Shown here one piece after another: positions 43,246 to 53,101 of a stretch of 53,236 nucleotides of DNA. The DNA comes from Dissophora ornata (Eukaryota > Mortierellomycota > Mortierellomycetes > Mortierellales > Mortierellaceae): positions 1 to 53,236 of the forward strand of contig MU616662.1 of assembly GCA_025201705.1 (NCBI GenBank), read 5' to 3'. A model generated the notes under the pieces. The model saw only the letters and a list, made by a program, of their open reading frames with translations. It was not told the DNA's origin and did not search any database. The stretch's first letter is position 1. Each line of letters begins with the position of its first letter. Made by a program: the position numbers and the translations under genes.

Positions 43246-43539
43246 ATGACCAACCACTCCGAGATCCAACCCGCCGCCGAACGCTCCTTCGTCGAAACCA
43301 TCCTGGAAACCTCTGACCACCCCCACCCTCCTCAGCCCATGAATATCGCGGGTATCCACTCGATAACTGGTATCCCTCACTACGATCCCAAGACCCACGC
43401 CGAGGGCGAGCACAAGCACGACCATTCCTGCGAGCATAAACACCACGAGCACCCAGATGCGTTCCATGCCTATGGTGACAAGTTGGTCGGACACAGCGAG
43501 AACGCCGCTGCCCCTATCCACCCCCGTCCCCTCGCGTAA
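43246..43539 (+). CDS. Small histidine-rich protein, possibly metal-binding or stress-related
   Basis: A single exon codes 97 residues. The middle is rich in His, Asp and Glu (HAEGEHKHDHSCEHKHHEH), with further HPHPPQP and HPRPLA motifs; there is one cysteine. There is no signal peptide or membrane segment, so it is cytosolic or nuclear. The composition suggests binding of zinc, nickel or copper, but I recognise no family. Support for a real gene is the TATA box 90 bp upstream, the CT-rich leader, GC-rich third positions and an AATAAA at 43618-43623 about 80 bp past the stop. The start codon is in an A/C-rich context (ACACC before ATG). Confidence 0.7.
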   Translation: MTNHSEIQPAAERSFVETILETSDHPHPPQPMNIAGIHSITGIPHYDPKTHAEGEHKHDHSCEHKHHEHPDAFHAYGDKLVGHSENAAAPIHPRPLA

Positions 43540-43990
43540 ACAGTAACCATCCTTGTCAGCTACACACACAAGAGCAAGTAAAATTAAAAGAAAGTCGTTT
43601 ATATCCTACCTCTTGTTAATAAAGAAAGAGAAAAAGGGCATCCACGACCCACGCAACATATCTTGAAGTTTTTGATGTTATTAATGCTGTTCTTAATGTT
43701 GATCTCCCTTCGTCATCGCCATTTCCTTTTCATGTCGCCTCACCGACGTAGCGTAGTGCCCAGATATGCTATAGATTCACGCAGGCAGATAGATACATTT
43801 GCCCTCCGTGATTCATCCACAGTGCGCGCACACAGTGGCGAGCAAATACACTCGCCACTCCCTTCTTGCATTCATTTTTCACACGCGTCAAATGCACAAC
43901 AAACATGCACAGTTTCTAGTAAATAATTTGAAACAAGTGGGTCGCTGGTTGTTGGACAAGAACCTTCTTTTTGGGCGGCTGGTCAAATTT
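43540..43990. other. Intergenic region
   Basis: This stretch holds the poly(A) signal of the histidine-rich gene (AATAAA 43618-43623) and a CACACAGTGGCGAG stretch near 43829. No gene is seen. Confidence 0.4.
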
Positions 43991-45277
43991 TTATATTTGA
44001 GCTGGTGTACGAAAAAATATTGAACCGAATAAATAAAAACTATTGGGCCGGTCAATGGGCAGGTCAATTGACATGATAGTCCACTGGTCTGTTACCCCAT
44101 GTTCCTGAAATGGCCTTTTCGGCGACGAGGTGAAGGTCTGGAAAATGTCAACAGCAGCCATGAAGAAAGGGCCCGAGAATCTTGTCGTGCAGGCCTCGTT
44201 CGAAACGGTAATGGAATCTCTGGCCAATCCGACTGCGTTCAACAGCCTCTTCAACGGCTTCCAATATCTCCCATTATTGCAAACAATCACTCCCAACTCC
44301 ATCGGGAGAAAGTTATCCGTACCGAGCCTTGCTGTGATGTCGGATAGGATAAATGACGAAAATCTTTTTCGAACAAACACAACGTGCGCAACAAGAGTGT
44401 TCAGCCTGGCTCGAATATACGCTTTGAGAATCTCTTGCAACTCGGTATCGGTTGATGGATAGACAACTCCTCCTTTGGGAAAGGACGGGCACTCGCTATG
44501 CTCAATCTCAATGTTTCGGCGTTCGCGATGGAGATTTGGTAGAGCTACCTGAATATCCGATCGAAACCGCACTAGGGCGATAGTTATCGGATTGACATCC
44601 CACGGTATAGGCTTTGGCGACTCGTCTTGGATAATGACGATGAAGCTCGTAACGGTATTAAGATTCGTAGCTGTGTTCCAAAGTTAACATGATGTTAATT
44701 TTCGATCGGGTTGTTGCCATTTCATAATTTCTGGAAAAAAAAAAATTAAATCTACTCAAGGAATGGCTGCGATAATATAGTTGACTCGATAAGATGAATT
44801 CGTCCCCTCTATCCGAAGAAATGAATTGCCGTCTGCGGTTGTACAAGCTCCGATAGCCTTTTACTAAATCCCCACCAATGAAAAGTTTGTAGTAATATTG
44901 TTCATTGTGTTTCCAGCAAAACTAGAATGCTGGAAACGTTTGGCGCAAGTTGGTTAGAATTTTTTTCGAATGGTTGCTGAGGACCTCGGCGATAAAAATA
45001 ATTTTAGGGGTTGAATTGCCAACGATAGTATTATAAGGGGGTTGCAGTACCTGTGAGAGGGCGTTGGATAAGGATGTGGATCGTGTCTTTGGGCAACTCA
45101 GTGTCGAGAGTTTGGTGATCGCTTGGAGTTTCTTTTTCTGGGATACCTTGTCGAACAGGATGGGAAGTTCATCGCCGTCGTTGCCATTGTTGTCGTCAGG
45201 AATGGAGACGCGCCAGAGTGTGAGTTTGTGTGCATCTCTCCATTCTAGAGGCAAAAAAGAGTGATAACGTCGGCCAT
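43991..45277 (-). pseudogene. Crinkler-like gene, minus strand, broken
   Basis: The start ATG (45275-45277) opens with MADVITLFC, the usual start of fungal Crinkler (CRN) N-terminal ubiquitin-like domains. It then hits a stop two codons later. The remainder of the domain reappears in another frame (AHKLTLWRVSIPDDN, DELPILFDKVSQKKKL), so about 30 codons of the expected domain are missing and the frame is shifted. Further on, an exon-like stretch from an acceptor at 44671 (CTACGAATC) to TGA 43991-43993 reads TNLNTVTSFIVIIQDESPKP ... EIEHSECPSFPKGG without a known domain. It could be the C-terminal effector part. CRN proteins are effectors or self/non-self factors; this copy cannot encode an intact one. 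Confidence 0.5.
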
Positions 45278-45500
45278 GGTGGCTAAAGGGAGGCGAGTGA
45301 TGAAAGAAGAAGGGCGAGCGATGAAAGAAGAAAGGGGAAAGAAGGCGAAAGAAAACGTTTTTTATCTTTGCCACCAACTTCGACGCCCTTTGCCACCACT
45401 TCTACGCTCCCACCCTCTCGCCAACATTGTATTAAATGTATTCTTCTCATTCATTTCTTTTCTTTCATCACTCGCCTTCCTTTTGGACCAAACTGCCACC

Positions 45501-45960
45501 ATGGCCGACGTCATCACTCTCTTTTGCGATCCACATCCTTGTCCAGCGCCCTCCACTAGCCCAACGATCTACCCCAGGTACTTTGTCCTGTATTGTTTCC
45601 CCGCCTATGCTATCATTCGTTCAAACCCAAATCCAAATACTGACTCTGATTTAACTTTTGCGAATGCAAAGGATCTGGATCCCATTGCGAAATTCACCAT
45701 CACCATCAACGGGATCGCCCCAAAGACCGTCCAATGGATTACTGCCAAAAACCGCCACTCTGGACCATCTTCGAAAAGTCATCTATGACAGACATCAACA
45801 CTGCGTGACAGATCACAAAGAGTTGTCTACGAGTATCAGGACGCCTCTGGCTACATTTTGACCGACAGCAAACTTCAAGCACATGTCAGGATGATGGCGT
45901 CCAACACCTTGTTTTGTGACTTGAAGATCCTCCCACCCAACATTTACAGAGTGAGTCCTT
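45501..45960 (+). pseudogene. Crinkler-like gene, plus strand, broken
   Basis: The ATG at 45501 starts MADVITLFCDPHPCPAPST, again the CRN N-terminal signature. A donor-like CCCCAG followed by GTACTT ends the first exon at about 45576. Downstream, coherent pieces appear in different frames: KFTITINGIAPKTVQ, then ATLDHLRKVIYDRHQ, then VYEYQDASGYILTDSKLQAH up to NIYR at 45951. At least two frame changes separate them and no intron model fixes both. It is divergent from the minus-strand CRN-like gene, with 223 bp between the two ATGs, and the two 5' ends are near mirror images. Identification rests on the N-terminal signature. Confidence 0.45.
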
Positions 45961-46015
45961 GCGAAGGTACGATTGATCATCCTGCACTGTAGCGCGTTTA
46001 TCCACACCGTTCAGT

Positions 46016-46625
46016 TTATTTTCTTCTCGGGTTTCTGCAACCCACTCCATCACGGTCGATTTGAAGGCATGTGCGCCCTAGCTGCCTCTTCACCCGACTA
46101 AGGAGCGCTGTATCTGCCGCGCTTGCGATACAGTGCCAAAGGTATTAGTATCTTCTTCCGAAGTGCCGCGCTCGCCGTTAGGAAGTCGAGTCCTTTTTTT
46201 TGCTTTTATTTCTCGCGAATCCACTGTTCAACATTATTTCTTCGGGTCTCGAAAACCCACTCATCACATCACGGTCGATTTGAAGGTATGTGCGCCCTAG
46301 CTGCCTCTTCACCCGACTAAGGAGCGCTGTATCTGTCGCGCTTGCGATACAGTGCCAAAGGTATTAGTATCTTCTTCCGAAGTGCCGCGCTCGCCGTTAG
46401 GAAGTCGAGTCCTTTTTTTTGCTTTCATTTCTTGCGAATCCACTGTTCAATATTATTTCTTCGGGTCTTGAAAACCCACCCATCACATCACGGTCGATTT
46501 GAAGGTATGTGCGCCCTAGCTGCCTCTTCATCCGGCTAAGGAGCGCTGTATCTGCCGCGCTTGCGATACAGTGCCAAAGGTATTAGTATCTTCTTCCGAA
46601 GTGCCGCGTTCGCCGTTTTGCTTTT
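46016..46625 (+). repeat. 219-bp tandem repeat, nearly three copies
   Basis: The anchor CGGTCGATTTGAAGG occurs at 46053, 46272 and 46491, exactly 219 bp apart. Whole units align with few differences (GAAGGCATG in copy 1, GAAGGTATG in copies 2 and 3); the third is cut short at about 46625. Each unit contains GAAG followed by GTATGT (donor-like in copies 2 and 3). Each is open in one frame for about 65 codons, ending in CALAASSPD or CALAASSSG. It lies just 3' of the plus-strand CRN-like pseudogene and may be a duplicated exon-intron segment of it. Confidence 0.75.
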
Positions 46626-47003
46626 CTTTCGCCATGAATGCAGGTCGAAAATAAACATAACCTTCGCGCAGCTCTTCTAATGGCATTCTCTTCTACATCA
46701 TCCTCTGTAAGCGCGGACGTACGTCTTTATTCCAGACTCATGTCGACCTATCCCTCCCTTCAAGTTTCCAGCGAGACACCAAACGAAAGCTGGCGCCAGA
46801 TTCTTCAATTGGATTCATAATTTCTGGAAACACAGGCTAAGAACTGGCATCCCGAAGTCTTTGAACGCAACGCGGACCATACGGCACAGCTCTGCTGTTT
46901 ATTTTCTATAATATCCAGAGCAATTTGTTCACAGACCAGAGCTAATAAACCCTATGACCCTGGGGGGCCCTTGTTAGTCACAAAAAAACTGTTTAGAGCT
47001 CCC
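46626..47003 (+). other. Possible 3' remnant of the CRN-like gene
   Basis: A frame from ATG 46679 (MAFSSTSSSVSADVRL ... NESWRQILQLDS) stops at TAA 46818-46820, but protein-like sequence continues in the same frame (FLETQAKNWHPEVFERN). This suggests a nonsense change in a decayed coding segment. The family is not recognised. Confidence 0.25.
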
Positions 47004-47601
47004 TCAGGATGGGGGGTATTTTATCAGCAGAGCTGTCCGCTGCCTCTTGTACACAGGCTCAAGCTCATCCCTCCTCGCCGCTAATCTCTCGTACTCCACT
47101 CGCAACAGCGACACAAAACGCGCGGAATCGCGGCCGCAGAGGTCCATCAGTCCATGCTGTTGAAACAACTCCATCTTGACTGTCGATCCATCGCGTCTTT
47201 CTAGCATCAGATCTCCCTTGATCTGCAGGTGAACTGTCTCGAGCATTTTGCGGATGTTGTCAAGAATGTTTCCTAGATTGTCAAGTACCCTGACCCTGGA
47301 CTTGGACGTGGGTGTCGGACTCTCCGGTGCTAAAGCCACCGTCTCTGAGATAAATAATTTTGGAAAATATAATTGATCAGGACGATATCTGCAACTAGGT
47401 GTGTGTGGCGAGTGGGTGGTGTGGATCATAGGGAGCAAGATAGGCAGGGCAGGGCAGGGCAAGGGAAATAGTATAGGATTTGATAATACAATTCTGCAAG
47501 TATTGCTTCTTTGTTCTTGTGGGAGGCTCCTCTTCAAAAGATAAAGAGAATCCGAATGGAGGGGTAGTTTCCTCAGCACCCCCTGACTCCGGCCTGCCCA
47601 T
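47004..47601 (-). CDS. Hypothetical helical protein, C-terminal exon clear, 5' end uncertain
   Basis: The exon 47004-47344 (acceptor TTATCTCAG) codes 112 residues that look real. It has VRVLDNLGNILDNIRKMLET, then DGSTVKMELFQQHGLMDLC, and a charged helix (SLLRVEYERLAARRDELEPV) ending in KYPPS. A candidate first exon begins at ATG 47599-47601 (MGRPESG) with a weak donor (GTGCTG) that restores phase; other donors nearby would create a stop at the junction. The upstream side ends abruptly at a retrotransposon remnant starting near 47611, so the native promoter may be lost. No family is recognised; a CRN-associated origin is possible given the neighbours. Confidence 0.35.
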
Positions 47602-47610
47602 TTTCAAGAT

Positions 47611-48679
47611 GGGGACTCAACTTTATTGGTGTCCTACCAAAAACGAAGAATGGCAGTCGATGGATTATAACTGCTATTGACTATGGCACAGATTGACCTA
47701 TTGTAAGTTACCGACCGTGGAGCAAATTTCATGGCGGACACCTTAAATTGGTTTTTGGGCAGAATAGGCACGACTCACCAGCTTACATCAGCCTTTCATC
47801 CAAGGGTTAACGGAAAATGTGGGCACACTAATGGCGTAATAGGCGCTATGTTGAACAAATTCGTGGGAAATCACAGATCATCCTGGGATCGATATTTGCT
47901 TCAAGTTTTCACTTGATGAGTTAGGGTTCACGCGATTACCAAGGTCTTGCCGTTTAAGCATACCTATGGAGTGAACCCGGTCATACCAGGAGATAGGACC
48001 AACCCCCACTTATTTGACTTAACGACGGCAGACGACTTTGCCGCACACCATCTTCAGCAAATGGCAGAAATCGATGAGATTCGAAACCGTGCATTCGGGC
48101 TACAAGGACAAGCCGCTGAGGACATGCGAACTCGACATGAAGACAATAATGTTATCGACGAGCAGAAATGCAAAGCTGGCGACATTGTTCTAGTCCGTAA
48201 CTTTGGCAAGCGCAAATACGAACAATACTTTTACGGCCCTCTCGAGGTAGTACGGGCCACATCTTTACACATTTATCAACTCGGATGGGGCTACGGATGA
48301 ATCAAGGTAGATTTGGTATGTCAAGACCGTCCGAAAAAGGTGTCTCTTAAACCAGGCGATAATTTCGAACCTGAACCATGGTATGAACCACGAGGATCCA
48401 AAGACGAAACCACCTTGAACAATTCACAAGATGATAGTGAGGACTCTATCGATGAAGAGACCCAGCATGTATCTCATAGCTTGGCTCAGCACCGAGCCGA
48501 CGAACAGTATATCGCCCACCAAGGACCGTAGCCTACAATTGTTCCACCTCACCCGGCTGCTATTTATCGACAAGAGTTGGCACAACAACAAGCTGCCGCT
48601 GCAACCGCTCAGTCAAGTCGCCGAACTCGAAATCGACGTTAAGATGCTCCAGGGGTAGCATCGCTCTTTGGATGGGGCG
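47611..48679 (+). mobile_element. Ty3/gypsy retrotransposon pol remnant (integrase)
   Basis: Pieces of integrase read in order: LNFIGVLPKTKNGSRWIITA, a TGA in place of the usual Trp codon (after YGTD), a deletion of some 40 codons, VTDRGANFMADTLNWFLGR, HPRVNGKCGHTNG. After a stop and frame change come the C-terminal part from 47947 (MPFKHTYGVNPVIPGDR, DIVLVRNFGKRKYEQYFYGP) and an acidic tail to about 48660. Of the catalytic D,D,E residues the first is Asn (LNFIG), the middle Asp is kept (TDRG) and the Glu is replaced (CGHTN instead of the usual CERTN-type). The reverse transcriptase and gag are absent. The sequence ends in a purine-rich tract TTTGGATGGGGCG immediately before the 3' LTR. Confidence 0.85.
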
Positions 48680-49265
48680 TGTCATGAATCGGCCTATTCA
48701 TGCACGTCTGTTCTTTTTTTTTTTTTGGAATCGGATTAAATGCAAGAAGAATTGCGCTAAGTGAAATATATACAACAAACTGGCCAATTGGTTTGCTCGA
48801 GTTTTAGCGTGTGAATGAGAGTATGTGGCAAGTCGGAAAAAAGAATAAAGGGAATTTGTCGCGGGGGTACGGGAGAAAACGTTATAACTGTATAAGAACA
48901 ACAAGGAAAGTGCGAGAGGAAGATTTCATGAGGTAAAAGTAAATCGGACGCTACCACTTTGTCAGGAACGGCCCTGGAGATATACTGCAGACAGCAACAA
49001 GGTAAAAGATAATAAAGAGTTCGTTTATTACATGGTTCCGTTATGACCATTATTGTCAGAATGACAGAGATAACGATCTGGCATTCCTGCAGACAGCAAC
49101 AAGATAATAGACAATAAGGAGTTGCTGACTAAGGAATGCAGGGGAGAAAAACTTATATAAAAAGCACACGTGTTTGAACGGGAGTGGATTACGTATAAAA
49201 AAAAAAAGAATAGACGACATTTGTCTCAGAACATAAAATTAGACTATTAAGGTTTGACTCAAACA
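48680..49265 (+). repeat. Probable 3' LTR of the Ty3/gypsy remnant
   Basis: The LTR should begin at TGTCATGA (48680), directly after the polypurine tract. A TATA-like TATATAA at about 49154 lies in the expected part. The right end is unknown; CAAACA at about 49264 is one candidate. Inside, a segment beginning GCAGACAGCAACAAG recurs 102 bp apart (48987 and 49089), extending imperfectly for about 35 bp. Confidence 0.4.
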
Positions 49266-50700
49266 TGCCCCTGGTTTTTTCTGACGTCCATTGTGTGCGC
49301 CATTCTCTCCTTTTTTCTTTTCTCACCCCTATGCCTTCGATCCTTTTGACATTTATCTTCTCGTGTTTCTTCTCGATCCTCGTAGCATTCTGTTTTTTTT
49401 AACATTTCTGCATCCCCTCGAATTCTCATCTGCTGTAGTGCTCAGCATCAATTTGGTCTTTCAAGCATTTATCAATTTTCTCCTTGAATGATTCTCCAAA
49501 ATGCGCATAAACACTGCCTAACTTTGTCTGCTTGGCTCCTGTTTTCGACACCATCCCACCCTTGCTCTTACAAGTTATCGGAACCACATCTTGTCGATAT
49601 CTTGATTCAGAGTCTGTCCTTGCTCTTGACAGGCGCTTGATCGATTATTACACCCCACATCTCACTGTCCATCCTGCTTAGTTCCTGCTCTCACTTCTTT
49701 CTGTCCCGCAGCTCTTCTTAGCACCTTACTTTTTCACACATCGTTCTCAGTATCCGACAGATCGTTCCTGAGCGGTTTATCAGGCATACCTCCTATTCAT
49801 GTCTCCAGACTTTAGTCTCTCCCTCTCCCTCCATTTTTTTCTTGGACGTGAACCCCAATGTTAATCATTTTTTTATGTGACATGACCTGGGTCTGATTGT
49901 CTCGCCCTCTCACCCGTCCCAGTGTGTTTTTTTATCCTTCTTTTCACCTTTCAAGCAACGAGTTGTATGGCCGATATTTGCAAGTTTAAATATGAACGCG
50001 GCGACAACGCAAGTTCAATTCACTTTCGCTGGTTTGCATGCTACTGGCCCAACAAGGGTGCTGACGAGTGCACCAAAGTAGCCATGTCCCTCGTTGACAA
50101 ATTGAAACCTGCGGACAACCCCTCAGATGGCCCTTGCATGTAGGGTGCCTAATGACAAGTACGGCGTCTATCCCGAGTTTTTTTTTTCGATTCACTTTGC
50201 GTGGAGCTTGCGGATTTGGAGAGAATAGTCCCGACCTGCCTGACGAACCTAGCAATTATGTGAATCGTCAGTTGCCAGATCCAAAGCAGTTACCATTACA
50301 TATCAATGAGCCGCACATCATCAAGGGGCAACAGCCAACAAAATATTGCGCAACTATCATGGCAACCTCACCACTCCTAATAATCCTGAGTTCATTGTCT
50401 CCAATCCAGGCTGCCACTTAATAGCGGGCTCTTATTTGGTGATCAAAAGCAAAAGCTTTCGTAGTCATTGCATCGAGCACCCTTTTCCGTGGGTCCTATT
50501 GCTGTATTTTCGATGTTGCATATACTGCGACGGCTCCCCTTAATATATCCCAATTGATGATCACGGAAAATTCGCCATGGGAACCATGGAATATTCCTCA
50601 TGGCGACATGGAAATAAATAGTCTCGGACTTTATTTTCCCGGAAAGGACTCTCTTTCCCGCACCATCTCTTGTTTCTTCATCCCTTTCCTCACCTCAAAC
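49266..50700. other. Non-coding or decayed region upstream of the SnoaL-like gene
   Basis: 1.4 kb that is pyrimidine-rich between 49290 and 49900. It contains a possible tiny gene at 49967-50143 and protein-like pieces in shifting frames at 50140-50545 (for example VYPEFF, NSPDLPDEPSNYVNRQLPD and NLTTPNNPEFIVSNPGCHLI), which look like remains of one secreted-type gene. The last 60 bp form the CT-rich promoter of the gene at 50701. Confidence 0.4.
49967..50143 (+). CDS. Possible small Cys-containing protein or first exon, hypothetical
   Basis: The ATG at 49967 starts MADICKFKYERGDNASSIHF and runs 58 codons with four Cys, ending SDGPCM at TAG 50141-50143. An in-frame upstream extension to 49922 adds a hydrophobic leader (FFILLFTFQATSC) that resembles a signal peptide but begins with GTG. 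Later frames (50140-50545) could be downstream exons. The family is not recognised and this may be a fragment. Confidence 0.25.
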   Translation: MADICKFKYERGDNASSIHFRWFACYWPNKGADECTKVAMSLVDKLKPADNPSDGPCM

Positions 50701-51429
50701 ATGTCTCTTCCTGATTACATGACCGATCGCAATGCCGTCCTCAACGACGACGTCAACTGGCGCGATGGCAAGGCCCCCAACTATAACAAGCCCAATGCTC
50801 TCTTTGAGGCCGAACGTACCCAAGTTCATCCTGAGGGTTCTTTGGAACTCCTCGTTGAGAACCTCGTCAAGAACTGGGAGAAGGAGGCCTCCTTCAAGGT
50901 CGATGCTGTTGACTGGCGTACCATTGACCACAAGGTATACAAGTTCTCGACTAACGGCGGCGACTGGCAAACCGTCGAGGACATGCTCCGTCTCGGCACC
51001 TACAACGCTCTCTTAGGTGAGACTCAATACTACTCTTCCAAGAACTCCGGATTCGAAGAGTCCCACTTGACCTTCAAGCAGTCGCTCCGTGGAGGGTTCG
51101 CATGGGAGTGTCTCAATGTCTACTCTGGCCCACCAGTTGTTGCCTTCAAGTGGCGCCACTGGGGCAAGTTCAGTGGCAAACTTAGATGCCCAATTTCGGA
51201 CACAGAAAAGATTGTCGCCGAGCCCACCAACAAGGTTGTCGAAATTTTTGGCGTCACCATTGCACATGTCAACGACAAGTTCCAGATAGAGAGTTTGGAA
51301 ACCTTTTACGATCCCGCTGCTCTCTTCAACGAGATGCTCAAGGGAAGCCCTAGCATTGTTAAATGCCCCATTACTGGCCAGACTGCCGGAGAGAAGGAGG
51401 AGGAGAAGGTCGAGGAGGAAACTGCCTAA
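50701..51429 (+). CDS. SnoaL-like / 'pathogen-related' protein
   Basis: A single exon codes 242 residues. I chose the ATG at 50701 because the family starts with a short SLPDY-type N-terminus (MSLPDYMTDRNAVLN) and the preceding bases are a CT-rich leader; an in-frame ATG at 50554 would add 49 unlikely residues. Signature blocks are LVENLVKNWEKEASFK, NGGDWQTVEDMLRLGTYNAL, SHLTFKQSLRGGFAWECLNV, YSGPPVVAFKWRHWGKFSG, and VEIFGVTIAHVNDKFQIESL followed by the acidic-helix region FYDPAALFNEML. The NTF2-like cone fold may bind a small hydrophobic ligand. The name comes from plant homologues induced by pathogens; the fungal role is unknown. The C-terminal tail is Glu/Lys-rich. It appears intact. Confidence 0.85.
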   Translation: MSLPDYMTDRNAVLNDDVNWRDGKAPNYNKPNALFEAERTQVHPEGSLELLVENLVKNWEKEASFKVDAVDWRTIDHKVYKFSTNGGDWQTVEDMLRLGTYNALLGETQYYSSKNSGFEESHLTFKQSLRGGFAWECLNVYSGPPVVAFKWRHWGKFSGKLRCPISDTEKIVAEPTNKVVEIFGVTIAHVNDKFQIESLETFYDPAALFNEMLKGSPSIVKCPITGQTAGEKEEEKVEEETA

Positions 51430-52525
51430 ATAATCAAAACGTCGTATTGTAGAGATAGAGATATACTATCTTGTTTGTATACCAAAAAAAAACATGCTTA
51501 TCTTGCCACACCCGCCTATGCTTTTTTATTTTGTGGACAAAATGCATGGGGTTCTTATTTGAGAACGACCTGGTGAGTGACAAAAGTAAATATGGGAGAG
51601 GTACCGTGTAATAATATATCCAATCATATTTCCTGAATATGGCGACACAACCGGTGTTACTCTTGGATAGGATAGGCTATGCACAAGTTTTGGTTTGGGA
51701 CCCACTAATTTCACAACGGACACACATGGCACGCGAAACAACGTTATTTCGCTCTGGCGCGAAAATATTTACCCCTGGGAATAATTTTGTGACAGCCACC
51801 TACAATAATGTTGTTCTCTCGAACAAATCTGTAGAACAAAGGGCTTAATCTCAGCAGATACTGCTTACAGTACCTCACTCAATAAAAATACTTGAAATTA
51901 GCATTAGCAGGAGTCTCATGAAGCCTTTCTGGCCCACAAGACCACCCTAAGTAATACGATTCAGGACCCGAGTGTCGCACCAATGGCGACTTCAGTGGCG
52001 CTTATTACAGTGGGGGACGACGTTTTCTCTTTTTTGTCTATCGCTCACCTGACGACATCTCCGTGTTAACACTTCCGTCCGTGTTGATTTGCAGTAGTTT
52101 TACAAATGGCTCTTGCGACGTAAATGGATCTTGGTGATACTAACAGTTGCTGTGGGCATGGATCCTTGTTGTAGAGGGAAGAAAAAGGAATTCATTCAGT
52201 TGGGACACGAACAACATGCGCACAGACCACCCTTTGTCCCTTGCATCGAACGAAATAAAAGGGCGGCGTGCCTGGCTCTCTCCTTCTATCCCTTTGGAAT
52301 CATGACTAAGCCTTGATTGATACAAGTGAACAAAAGTTTTTATTTCAAAAAATAAAATAAAATAAAATAAAATAAGCACGAAAGTCATCTATCCGTATTT
52401 CTCGAGATCGTTTCCTTGTTATCAAGCGTCTCTTTTTTCAATACCGATGTCTGAACTCGCATTCTCACTGAAATTCATTCAGATGAAGTCGAAATAGCTT
52501 TCTTGTTGGCACGCGTCTCGTTGGT
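51430..52525. other. Intergenic region with an AAAAT microsatellite
   Basis: 3' flank of the SnoaL-like gene, then no recognisable exon. Five copies of AAAAT-type units occur at 52349-52374. Short open frames have no protein-like composition. Confidence 0.45.
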
Positions 52526-53101
52526 TCAAAGCATGGATCTGGCTTTCGATTTTGCTTCATTCCAGTCCTCCATCGTGCAATGTTGCCATGGCTGAGGCTG
52601 GGGCAGCTGAAAATGATGCGCTGTACGTAGGTACGGACACATCCATCCGTCTGCCTTAATCAAGTATATTCTTGCACTCTCACGTTTGATCCTAGGCAGC
52701 CTTCTTGATCCGCCGCTTTGACCCTGACTAGATCTGGAGTTGATGTGGAGGTATACGATCGGTTTTGAATTTGGGGACATCCCTTTCTTTTTCGGTATCG
52801 GCGGTTCGGGTCCAAATAATCTTTCCTCTCTAGCCAGTTCGTCAACTCCTGCACGTTCCTCTTCTTCCAACGCATTTTGGCAGTGTCGCCAGGCTATAAA
52901 GTATTCGCAAGAAATTGCATCTGACGACAGAGTTGGATCACCTCTTTGCGCAGTTCCTTGAACTTTGCCGCGACTTCAAACACACGCCCATGAAGTTCTT
53001 GGTCCGCACAGTGCCGTTGACCCTTTGTATTGCTTTCTGAGGTATTGGCCGATACTTGAAAGAAGGTTGCTGCTCACTGGATCAACATTTGCAGAAGCCA
53101 T
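52526..53101 (-). CDS. Unresolved gene at the right edge (two overlapping open frames)
   Basis: From the ATG at 53099-53101 (MASANVDP) one frame runs to 52526 with a single internal TGA near 52970; it includes ISCEYFIAWRHCQNALEEEE and AREERLFGPEPPIPKKKG. A second frame over the same DNA reads HGRVFEVAAKFKELRKEVIQ up to a TAG at 52894-52896, then RWKKRNVQELTNWLERKDY. Both look protein-like, so either an unseen intron or an indel is involved, and I cannot choose. No domain is recognised. An acidic coiled-coil region is the only visible feature. Confidence 0.25.
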
